The notes under the pieces: generated by a model
What the model was told of the DNA's origin: nothing
The model's input: only the letters and a program-made list of their open reading frames with translations
Database searches by the model: none
Source of the DNA: JAAYWY01 sp050945275
GTDB lineage: Bacteria; Bacillota; DTU030; DUMP01
Direction: 5' to 3'
Length of the DNA: 5,726 bases
Assembly (NCBI GenBank): GCA_050945275.1
Contig: JBMNSQ010000108.1
Span: forward strand, 1-5,726
Part shown: positions 1 to 4,410 of the stretch, piece after piece
How positions within the stretch are numbered: position 1 is the first letter of the stretch
How the letters are laid out: every line of letters starts with the position of its first letter
Made by a program: the position numbers and the translations under genes

Positions 1-1
1 A

Positions 2-214
2 AAGGCATTGCGTATTGCTTGCAAACTACTTGCTAAAGAAGAAGGTTGCCCTAGTTATAATTGGGGAAAAAGTTTAGTTGATTGGCCTGAATGTGAAGAA
101 TGTTGGGATTATTCGGGAGATTTTAGAGATGTTGATATTAATAGGAATACAAATTGTTGGATAAAATGGGCGGTGGAGCAAGGGATAAAGAATAACGAAA
201 ATAATTTTTCATAA
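2..214 (+). CDS. Small Cys-rich phage-type protein, 3' part only
   Basis: The reading frame is open from the first complete codon at base 2 and ends at TAA 212-214, so the gene very probably begins upstream of the window. A TTG at position 8 could be read as a start, but no Shine-Dalgarno sequence is visible before it. The visible part has about 70 residues, with five cysteines (ACKLL, GCPSYNW, PECEECW and NCWIKW contexts) and several tryptophans. The N-terminal ALRIACKLLA helix, the WPEC-x-x-CW segment and the final NCWIKWAV segment resemble small phage proteins of unknown function that may bind zinc. That resemblance is from memory and no role is known. It is followed by an AT-rich spacer, so it may end a transcription unit. 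Confidence 0.6.
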   Translation, partial: KALRIACKLLAKEEGCPSYNWGKSLVDWPECEECWDYSGDFRDVDINRNTNCWIKWAVEQGIKNNENNFS

Positions 215-253
215 ATTCCAATTTGATATAAATTAAAAAAGAAGGGGAGAATC

Positions 254-331
254 TTGACCACTATAAATAAAACATTTCGCTCATTTATAACTTACAAATA
301 TAAAATTATACATAGAATTAGCGTTTGGTGA
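254..331 (+). CDS. Possible 25-residue leader ORF
   Basis: TTG at 254 is preceded by a purine-rich AAGGGGAG stretch (242-249) at a plausible short spacing, and the frame runs to TGA 329-331. It would encode a 25-residue basic peptide (MTTINKTFRS at the start, ending RISVW). The ribosome-site quality is the only real support: composition is very AT-rich and there is no recognisable family. It lies in the 141-base gap between the first gene and the zinc-ribbon gene and could equally be non-coding spacer. Confidence 0.25.
   Translation: MTTINKTFRSFITYKYKIIHRISVW
291..318 (+). promoter_or_regulatory. Weak sigma-A-like promoter candidate
   Basis: CTTACA (291-296) and TAGAAT (313-318) are separated by 16 bases in an AT-rich stretch upstream of the zinc-ribbon gene. 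The -35 matches four of six and the -10 five of six consensus positions. In such AT-rich DNA this can occur by chance, so it is only a candidate for driving the genes from 356 onward. Confidence 0.2.
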
Positions 332-355
332 AAAGTGAAGGGAGGTAAATCAATC

Positions 356-685
356 TTGTTTAACGGTAAACAACCTGTTAAGGGGTTGCATGGTATTTAC
401 TTTTGTCCCACTTGCAAAGGTTCTATAAGGCAAAACCAAGATGAATGTAATTACTGTTTTCGGTGTGGACAGAAAATTTTATGGAAAAGTATAGGCGGAA
501 TAAGATGTGAAGAGATCGATGGGGTATGTAGAATACTAGAAAGGCTTAAAGAAAAAGGTTTTACGGTTAAAAACATTGATTTTATACACCCGTATAATGA
601 AGTACCCAATATTTCCTTGTGGGATAGATTTGAACTAGGAAATACGGTCTTTATTAAGGCAGAACTAATAAAAAATCGGCAATAA
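356..685 (+). CDS. Zinc-ribbon protein of unknown function
   Basis: The chosen start is TTG 356, nine bases after GGGAGGT (340-346). A GTG at 335 lies in frame but upstream of that ribosome site and has none of its own. The protein has 109 residues. Cysteines at 17 and 20 (CPTC) and at 34 and 37 (CFRCGQKI), with an extra Cys at 31, form a treble-clef or zinc-ribbon pattern. The CGQKI-W ending of the ribbon is typical of short phage zinc-ribbon proteins, which usually stop a few residues later. Here about 65 further residues follow, containing an amphipathic stretch (RILERLKEKGF) and no motif known to me. The stop codon TAA 683-685 overlaps the Shine-Dalgarno of the next gene, so the two are probably translated from one message. 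A nucleic-acid or protein-binding role is only inference. Confidence 0.7.
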   Translation: MFNGKQPVKGLHGIYFCPTCKGSIRQNQDECNYCFRCGQKILWKSIGGIRCEEIDGVCRILERLKEKGFTVKNIDFIHPYNEVPNISLWDRFELGNTVFIKAELIKNRQ

Positions 686-701
686 GGAGGAAAAAAGAAT
701 A

Positions 702-1565
702 ATGCCTACCCAAATCGAATGGGCAGACGAAGTATGGAATCCCGTTACCGGCTGTTCGCCGGTAAGCAAGGGGTGCGAAAACTTTAGGGTAACGTTACAT
801 GAAGATAGATTATATGAACCTTTAAAATGGAAAAAACCTAGACGAATTGTTTGTTCAATGGGTGATTTGTTTCATCCCGATGTGCCTGCTGGTTATATTA
901 CAGCTATTTATGATGTAATGGAACACGCAAGCCAACATACTTTTATTGTATTGACTAAGAGACCGGGACGTATTATCTCGGTTCTTTACAGAGAAGAAGG
1001 ACGTTGGCATTATGGTGGTGGAGATTTTCTTCCAAACGTATGGCACTTGGTTACAGCCGAAAATCAGGAAATGGCCAATAAAAGGATACCGGAACTTTTA
1101 ATGCTTAGAGAATATTCAGCGGGCTGGAGAGTTTTAGGTGTTTCAGTAGAGCCGATGTTGGGGCCAATTGCCCTCAATGCTATTTGTGCCGTAGTTGATG
1201 GTTTTGCACAACGTGTAAAAACACTATTAGACGGTATCGATTGGGTGATCTGCGGTGGTGAAACTGGCCCTAATGCAAGATCAATGCATCCCGATTGGGT
1301 AAGAAGTTTACGTGACCAATGTGTAGAAGCTGGTGTGCCATTTTTCTTTAAACAATGGGGCGAGTGGTTGCCTGATGACCAAGTGAAAGAACCTCTCATT
1401 GTAAAGATGGGTCATCCTGGTGCGCCAAAATGGGCAATTAATAAACTTGTCTGTAATTTATCACCTGGGCTACATGCCTTTAAGGTAGGCAAAAAAGCCG
1501 CTGGACGATTGCTTGATGGCCGCGAGTGGAACGAATACCCGATAAGAGAAAAAATTGAACCATGA
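702..1565 (+). CDS. Phage Gp37/Gp68 family (DUF5131) protein with internal deletion
   Basis: ATG 702 follows TAAGGAGG (683-690). The 287-residue product carries the hallmarks of the DUF5131 (phage Gp37/Gp68) family: IEWADEVWNPVTGC (5-18), VTLHEDRL, SMGDLFHPDVP, LTKRPGR (84-90), a VTAENQ segment, SVEPMLGP (148-155), GGETGPNAR (185-193) and FFFKQWGEW (214-222). The family is barrel-like and related to radical-SAM proteins. Its N-terminal three-Cys motif normally reads GC-x5-GC-x-NCYA; it is linked to the partner protein TcmP in some genomes, and its biochemical role is not established. Here C18 and C25 are present, but after E26-N27 the sequence jumps directly to FRVTLHEDRL. The third Cys and, by memory of the family, roughly 20-30 following residues are therefore missing in frame. 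Cluster binding is probably lost. The rest is intact, and no TcmP partner is visible nearby. Its stop overlaps ATG 1562 (ATGA). Confidence 0.9.
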   Translation: MPTQIEWADEVWNPVTGCSPVSKGCENFRVTLHEDRLYEPLKWKKPRRIVCSMGDLFHPDVPAGYITAIYDVMEHASQHTFIVLTKRPGRIISVLYREEGRWHYGGGDFLPNVWHLVTAENQEMANKRIPELLMLREYSAGWRVLGVSVEPMLGPIALNAICAVVDGFAQRVKTLLDGIDWVICGGETGPNARSMHPDWVRSLRDQCVEAGVPFFFKQWGEWLPDDQVKEPLIVKMGHPGAPKWAINKLVCNLSPGLHAFKVGKKAAGRLLDGREWNEYPIREKIEP

Positions 1566-1648
1566 GCGATCTCTACCTTGTAGAAGGAGCGAAACTACAT
1601 AAGGATTTACTGGTTGAGTTGTTAGTAAAATTAAAGGATGGTGATTGA
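1562..1648 (+). CDS. Possible 28-residue ORF coupled to the DUF5131 gene
   Basis: ATG 1562 overlaps the stop of the DUF5131 gene as ATGA, and the frame ends at TGA 1646-1648, which overlaps the TTG of the next gene. The 28-residue product (MSDLYLVEGAKL at the start, ending KLKDGD) is a plausible helical peptide without a recognised domain. There is no strong Shine-Dalgarno, so translation would rely on re-initiation after the upstream stop. Support is the overlap pattern alone. Confidence 0.35.
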   Translation: MSDLYLVEGAKLHKDLLVELLVKLKDGD

Positions 1649-1845
1649 GTTTGAGCATTCATAAAATTGCCGGTAAAAAGATAGGAAGTGTTTACCCTGG
1701 CTTTAATTCATTAACAATATTTTTCGAAGATGAATGCAGGTTAACATTAAAAATAGAAGGGCGAGTAATGCCTAAGATGATGTACGAATTGTATATTGCA
1801 GAAAGTTATACGGGAGCAATTGACAAAGATCCGTTAGGGGAATAA
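1645..1845 (+). CDS. Hypothetical protein, 66 residues
   Basis: TTG 1645 is preceded by AAAGGA (1633-1638) and overlaps the stop of the preceding small ORF. An in-frame TTG at 1651 is an alternative start. The product alternates basic and hydrophobic residues, with a likely beta-rich core (GSVYPGFNSLTIFFEDE, then RLTLKIEG) and a more helical C-terminal part (MMYELYIAES). No family is recognised. It lies in a run of small genes separated by zero to a few bases, immediately before an ORF that seems frameshifted. Confidence 0.55.
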   Translation: MSLSIHKIAGKKIGSVYPGFNSLTIFFEDECRLTLKIEGRVMPKMMYELYIAESYTGAIDKDPLGE

Positions 1846-1848
1846 GGG

Positions 1849-1991
1849 ATGAAAAACCACGAAGTAAACGTGCAAAAGTATGGGAAGTAGCAGAAACAGT
1901 AAAAAGATCCATATATGAAGTGGCTATACTTATCATGGATATGGAAGAATGTGAAAATAAAATAAAGGAATTTCTGAAGGAGACGGCTTGA
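1849..1991 (+). pseudogene. Frameshifted 47-residue hypothetical protein
   Basis: ATG 1849 has AGGGG (1836-1840) eight bases upstream, yet as written it stops after 13 codons at TAG. The frame beginning with CCA at 1857 stays open to TGA 1989-1991 and has no usable start of its own. Adding one A to the A5 run at 1852-1856 joins the two. The restored product has 47 residues, begins MKKPRSKRAKVWEV, continues through a hydrophobic-charged helix (RSIYEVAILIMDMEE) and ends KEFLKETA. It looks like a small, largely helical phage protein of unknown function. The lost base may be a sequencing error in a homopolymer or a true mutation. Its TGA overlaps the TTG start of the glucosaminidase gene. Confidence 0.55.
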
Positions 1992-2301
1992 AAGTTTTTA
2001 CCAAAGCGCCGAGAAGGCATACGGCGTCAACGCCGTGGTGCTGGCCGCGATCTGCGCTCACGAGAGCGGCTGGGGAACCTCGCGGCTGGCCCGGGAGCGA
2101 AACAACCTGGCCGGGCTGGGGGCTTATCGGGCGTGGCTGGGAATGACGTTCGACACCCGGGCGGAGTGCGTGGAGTATTTGGCGGGGCTGCTGGCGGGGA
2201 GGCCCGGGAGCCTGGCGGAGGTGGGCGCGTGGTATGCGGAGGATCCGGGATGGAGTGCGAAGGTGGCGGGGTGTGTGAAAAAAATAGTGGGAGGTATCTA
2301 A
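1988..2301 (+). pseudogene. Glucosaminidase (peptidoglycan hydrolase) domain, frameshifted near its start
   Basis: From base 1999 to TAA 2299-2301 the frame encodes a mannosyl-glycoprotein endo-beta-N-acetylglucosaminidase-like domain (PF01832 type), which cleaves the glycan strands of peptidoglycan. The core motif AAICAHESGWGTSRLARE is followed by NNLAGLGAY, with the catalytic Glu in HESGWG. The end carries YAEDPGWSAKV, also typical. No start exists in this frame upstream of GTG 2035, which lies inside the domain. TTG 1988, behind AAGGAG (1977-1982), is in another frame; adding one T to the T5 run at 1995-1999 joins them and gives a 104-residue protein beginning MKVFYQSAEKAYGV. This is short for the family, with little sequence between the NNL motif and the terminal helices, and no signal peptide. 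The segment is far more GC-rich than its neighbours. It may be an endolysin-like relic or an intact gene with a base-call error. Confidence 0.7.
2259..2273 (+). repeat. 15-base direct repeat, copy 1 (inside the glucosaminidase tail)
   Basis: GAAGGTGGCGGGGTG here recurs exactly at 2595-2609. In this copy it encodes the AKVAGC stretch near the glucosaminidase C-terminus. Confidence 0.6.
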
Positions 2302-2302
2302 C

Positions 2303-2596
2303 ATGGAGCCGAGAGCGGAAGTTAAGAGCTTTGCGGAGGAGATGGAAAAACAGCTTGGTAAAAATGAGCATAAAGGTGGATGGGGAAATTGTGATCGGCG
2401 TTTTTTACTCTTGGAGTTAACAAAAAATTATTACCATCTCGAAAAACTTCTTGTGTGTTTCGAAGGATTTGGCAATGTTTTGCGGCCCATCCTTATTTCT
2501 GAAGAAAGCGAAAAAGACATTCTCCGCCGTTGCGCCAACATTGCCAACTTCGCCATGATGATTGCGGACAACTTTGGCGGCGGGCTGGGCGAGTGA
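2303..2596 (+). CDS. MazG-like phage protein with degenerate metal-binding residues
   Basis: ATG 2303 has GGGAGGT (2289-2295) seven bases upstream and follows the glucosaminidase stop by one base. The 97-residue product resembles small phage proteins of the MazG-like pyrophosphohydrolase group: FAEEMEKQLGKNEHKGGW (10-27) at the N-terminus and CANIANFAMMIADN (77-90) at the C-terminus. In those relatives the last helix usually reads E-C-A-D-V-A-N and supplies acidic ligands for Mg2+; here the corresponding residues are Arg76 and Asn79. The middle helix also lacks a clear E-x-x-E pair. The fold may be kept, but house-cleaning nucleotide hydrolysis is doubtful. The family assignment rests on motif memory and could be wrong; a structural or regulatory role is possible. 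GTG 2593 overlaps its stop. Confidence 0.6.
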   Translation: MEPRAEVKSFAEEMEKQLGKNEHKGGWGNCDRRFLLLELTKNYYHLEKLLVCFEGFGNVLRPILISEESEKDILRRCANIANFAMMIADNFGGGLGE

Positions 2597-2646
2597 AGGT
2601 GGCGGGGTGCATGAAGATTATTGCGGAGGTGGAGGGGGAGAGATGA
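2593..2646 (+). other. 17-codon ORF resembling a duplicated glucosaminidase C-terminus
   Basis: GTG 2593 overlaps the preceding stop (GTGA) and reads MKVAGCMKIIAEVEGER before TGA 2644-2646. The residues KVAGC-x-K-x-I match the end of the glucosaminidase (KVAGCVKKI), and the underlying bases 2595-2609 repeat 2259-2273 exactly. The most economical reading is leftover 3' sequence from a related lytic gene, kept by recombination, rather than a functional gene. Confidence 0.4.
2595..2609 (+). repeat. 15-base direct repeat, copy 2
   Basis: Exact copy of 2259-2273, read in the same protein frame (KVAGC). The copies flank the MazG-like gene, so recombination between them would remove it. Confidence 0.6.
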
Positions 2647-2753
2647 AACAGCACCACGCAGCAGCAGTAGATATTCGGCAATGGTATCACGGGCAGAAAG
2701 GCGGGGGATTTTACATCGCCTGCGACAGCTGGAACCTTTCAAAGGTTTTATAA
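2643..2753 (+). CDS. Hypothetical protein, 36 residues
   Basis: ATG 2643 follows a long purine-rich GGAGGTGGAGGGGGAG tract that can act as a ribosome site. The frame continues upstream of this ATG, but only across the MazG-like gene in another frame, so the longer version is rejected. The product starts MKQHHAAAVDIRQWYHG, with an Ala run from a CAG-rich stretch, then GQKGGGFYIACDSWN, and ends abruptly. No family is recognised. It could be a fragment of a longer gene. Confidence 0.4.
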   Translation: MKQHHAAAVDIRQWYHGQKGGGFYIACDSWNLSKVL

Positions 2754-2782
2754 AGATTTCAAGAGAAGGGAGGGGATAATTC

Positions 2783-3070
2783 CTGAAAATCCTTAAAGAC
2801 ATAGACCTTGCACTTGAACGTATGCGTAAAAAAGGCTATGAAGGCCATCCCGCATATGAAAACCTTAAAAGAAAAAGAAACGCTATTGCCAACGGTGCGA
2901 AATATAAAATACATAATGTTGCTCCTGAATTAATTGCCGGTTTTGGTGCGCTTATTGGTTCACTTAATCCTTTTTGGGGTGGCAAATATGCGGGGGATGA
3001 TGTAATAAAGAAAGGGATTGAAAGAAGAAAGAAGTGGAAGGAGGAAGAAAAGGAGGGTTTATATGTATAA
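2783..3070 (+). CDS. Basic hypothetical protein with apparent CTG start
   Basis: The first ATG in frame is at 2822 but has no ribosome site. The frame is open 13 codons further upstream to CTG 2783, which lies seven bases after GGGAGGGG (2768-2775); a stop codon (TAA) is two codons before it. Starting at CTG gives 95 residues with a natural-looking amphipathic N-terminus (KILKDIDLALERMRKKGY). The protein has a very basic segment (NLKRKRNAIANGAKYKIH), a glycine-rich hydrophobic stretch (ELIAGFGALIGSLNPFWGG, about residues 49-67) and a charged tail (IERRKKWKEEEKE). The hydrophobic stretch is too short and Gly-rich to call a firm membrane segment. No family is recognised. Confidence 0.6.
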   Translation: MKILKDIDLALERMRKKGYEGHPAYENLKRKRNAIANGAKYKIHNVAPELIAGFGALIGSLNPFWGGKYAGDDVIKKGIERRKKWKEEEKEGLYV

Positions 3071-3146
3071 GTCTAATACTGGAAGGTTGAATCCGTTATT
3101 GAGGGGACAAAAAATCAAGAAAGTTATATGCATCATTGATGGGTAA
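3063..3146 (+). CDS. Possible 27-residue basic peptide
   Basis: ATG 3063 lies six bases after AAGGAGG (3050-3056), one of the best ribosome sites in the window, and overlaps the end of the preceding gene. The 27-residue product (MYKSNTGRLNPLLRGQKIKK, then VICIIDG) is basic with a hydrophobic end. It stops at TAA 3144-3146. A protein-like frame resumes immediately downstream, so the gene may be truncated by a lost base. No family is recognised. Confidence 0.45.
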   Translation: MYKSNTGRLNPLLRGQKIKKVICIIDG

Positions 3147-3202
3147 GAAGTTATGTTTATCAAAGAAGGGTTTTATACAAATTTCTTAAAGGAGAAGTAC
3201 AT

Positions 3203-3910
3203 ATGGAAAAACCGATTATTTTTGCGCCTGAAATGGTACGGGCTACTCTTGACGGACACAAGACGCAGACACGACAGGTGTTCAAGCCGCAGCCAAAATG
3301 GGCCATTCAAAATGAGGGTGACAAACCGGAAATTTTTAAAAATATGTACGGGCAAGTAGATGCTGTTTGGTATTCGCCGACATATTATCCCGTAAATGAT
3401 GGGGCAGATTTTGATTTTGATTGGGATGCGGAATGGGTTAAGTGCCCTTACGCCCCCGGCGACATCCTTTGGGTGCGGGAAACGTGGGCGGAGATAGAAA
3501 CGCCCGATAAAACAATAACCATCTACAAAGCCGATAGAAACCCTCTTGGATTAGGACATACGCATTTTGGCTATAATGGTAAGATTTATCATATTAAATG
3601 GCGACCGTCAATTCACATGCCCCGTTCTATTGCTCGTCTTTTCTTGCTTGTTAAAAACATTCGGACAGAGCAATTGCAGGACATAACTCACGATGACGCT
3701 GTAGCCGAAGGAGTAATTGAATGGATTCGCAATGAGTACAAAAGCGGAAGCTATCTTGATAATGCTATGCGTGGTGCTGCTTGCGCCAAACCGGAACGTG
3801 CCTTTGCATTACTTTGGGATTCCCTCAATGCTAAGCGTGGCTATCCTTGGAGTAGCAATCCCTGGGTGTGGGTTATCGAATTTGAGCAGACGGAGGTGCC
3901 ATATGAATAA
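3203..3910 (+). CDS. Phage ASCH-domain (PUA-like) protein
   Basis: ATG 3203 follows AAAGGAG (3188-3194) by eight bases. The 235-residue product shows the standard order of this phage family: an N-terminal strand with PIIFAPEMVRATLDGHKTQTRQ (4-25), KPQP (28-31), PGDILWVRETW (85-95), KWRPSIHMPR (132-141), QDITHDDAVAEGV (159-171), the LLWDSLNAKRG region, and NPWVWVIEFE (219-228). ASCH domains share the PUA-like fold and are predicted to bind RNA or modified nucleotides; the Lys/Arg in DGHKTQTR lies in the predicted binding cleft. The phage members have no firmly known role. Length is normal and all motifs are intact. Its last codons overlap the next gene, and GGAGGT (3892-3897) within it serves as that gene's ribosome site. 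Confidence 0.88.
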   Translation: MEKPIIFAPEMVRATLDGHKTQTRQVFKPQPKWAIQNEGDKPEIFKNMYGQVDAVWYSPTYYPVNDGADFDFDWDAEWVKCPYAPGDILWVRETWAEIETPDKTITIYKADRNPLGLGHTHFGYNGKIYHIKWRPSIHMPRSIARLFLLVKNIRTEQLQDITHDDAVAEGVIEWIRNEYKSGSYLDNAMRGAACAKPERAFALLWDSLNAKRGYPWSSNPWVWVIEFEQTEVPYE

Positions 3911-4034
3911 AAATTCATTACCAGATTTTATTGAAAAGAATTACGTATTTTGTGCTGTTAAATATTTGGAACCTAAATATCAAATTAATAAGTATTGGAA
4001 AGATAGCATTGATATTAAAAAAATAAGGTTATGA
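3903..4034 (+). CDS. AT-rich hypothetical protein, 43 residues
   Basis: ATG 3903 overlaps the end of the ASCH gene and has GGAGGT (3892-3897) five bases upstream. The frame ends at TGA 4032-4034, overlapping the next ATG (ATGA). The longer version of this frame, reaching back to 3717, lies inside the ASCH gene and is a shadow. The product starts MNKNSLPDFIEKNYVFCAVK and is rich in Lys, Ile, Asn and Tyr, as expected for AT-rich DNA. No family is recognised. The drop in GC compared with the ASCH gene suggests a separate origin. Confidence 0.55.
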   Translation: MNKNSLPDFIEKNYVFCAVKYLEPKYQINKYWKDSIDIKKIRL

Positions 4035-4270
4035 TACATGATAATAATTTAACTTCTGGTGATTTTGAACATTTCAAAGAGGTAATGAATTACTTAAGAA
4101 AAAATGAATTAACATGTATCTTTGATAACGGCTTTGATTGTAGGTTCTTTAATGACGATCATTTATTTTATATTAAGTTTGATAGATGTAGTTATATAGA
4201 TATAAATGTAATTAATAAAGCTAAAGTAAAAATACTTAACAGATTTAGAAAGGAGATTGTTTTACTATGA
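4031..4270 (+). CDS. AT-rich hypothetical protein, 79 residues
   Basis: ATG 4031 overlaps the previous stop (ATGA) and its own stop overlaps ATG 4267 (ATGA), giving a coupled series of three genes. Only a weak AAGG precedes it, so re-initiation is likely. The product is acidic and aromatic in its first half (SGDFEHFKEVMNYLRKNE, then an IFDNGFDCRFFNDD stretch) and more basic at the end (KAKVKILNRFRKE). The pattern suggests an alpha helix, two or three strands and a final helix, a small compact domain. No family is recognised. Codon use is strongly AT-biased, like the preceding gene. Confidence 0.6.
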   Translation: MIHDNNLTSGDFEHFKEVMNYLRKNELTCIFDNGFDCRFFNDDHLFYIKFDRCSYIDINVINKAKVKILNRFRKEIVLL

Positions 4271-4410
4271 GAGACGCAAAGGCTGATTTAGCTATTTGCG
4301 AAGCGGCGACACCAGGGCCGTGGGAATATGAATGGCAATACACTTATTCAAATATTTTAGAAAGGAGTAGCTTATATGAGTTGGAAGGTATTACAAGGAG
4401 ATGTTCTTGA
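4267..4410 (+). CDS. Truncated Ea22-like protein, 47 residues
   Basis: ATG 4267 follows AAAGGAG (4249-4255). The N-terminal half, AKADLAICEAATPGPWEYEW, matches the opening of phage Ead/Ea22-like proteins, whose signature is a short helix followed by ATPGPW. Full members usually continue well beyond this point with a sheet-rich domain. Here, after ATPGPW, only about 30 unrelated-looking residues follow, and the last 35 bases overlap the methyltransferase gene in another frame. That overlap implies a recombination junction soon after codon 25 that replaced the rest of the gene. The function of the full-length family is not established. The remnant may be translated but is unlikely to be functional. 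Confidence 0.6.
   Translation: MRDAKADLAICEAATPGPWEYEWQYTYSNILERSSLYELEGITRRCS

Noticed and set aside
254..291. TTGACC at 254-259 as a -35 promoter element
   Set aside because: The nearest -10-like sequence, TATAAC at 286, is about 26 bases away, too far for a sigma-A promoter.
335..355. GTG 335 as the start of the zinc-ribbon gene
   Set aside because: It would place the strong GGGAGGT site inside the gene; TTG 356 is correctly spaced from that site.
1064..1399. Minus-strand 111-residue ORF inside the DUF5131 gene
   Set aside because: It is the complement of a strongly conserved plus-strand gene and shows no independent support.
1933..2371. Long minus-strand ORFs (82-123 residues) opposite the glucosaminidase and MazG-like genes
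   Set aside because: They are Pro-, Arg- and Ser-rich translations of the complement of GC-rich coding DNA, with no ribosome site or family resemblance; the plus strand carries clear motifs.
2744..2782. Possible extension of the 36-residue ORF by adding one T to the TTTT run near 2748
   Set aside because: It would give only about ten more residues of ordinary composition; with freedom to add a base, such extensions are easily found, and no start or motif supports it.
1297..3152. 12-base repeat GGGTAAGAAGTT at 1297-1308 and 3141-3152
   Set aside because: About one such match is expected by chance in a window of this size, and the two contexts are unrelated.
3153..3359. Plus-strand 68-residue ORF overlapping the start of the ASCH gene
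   Set aside because: No good ribosome site; most of it is an out-of-frame reading of the conserved ASCH N-terminus.
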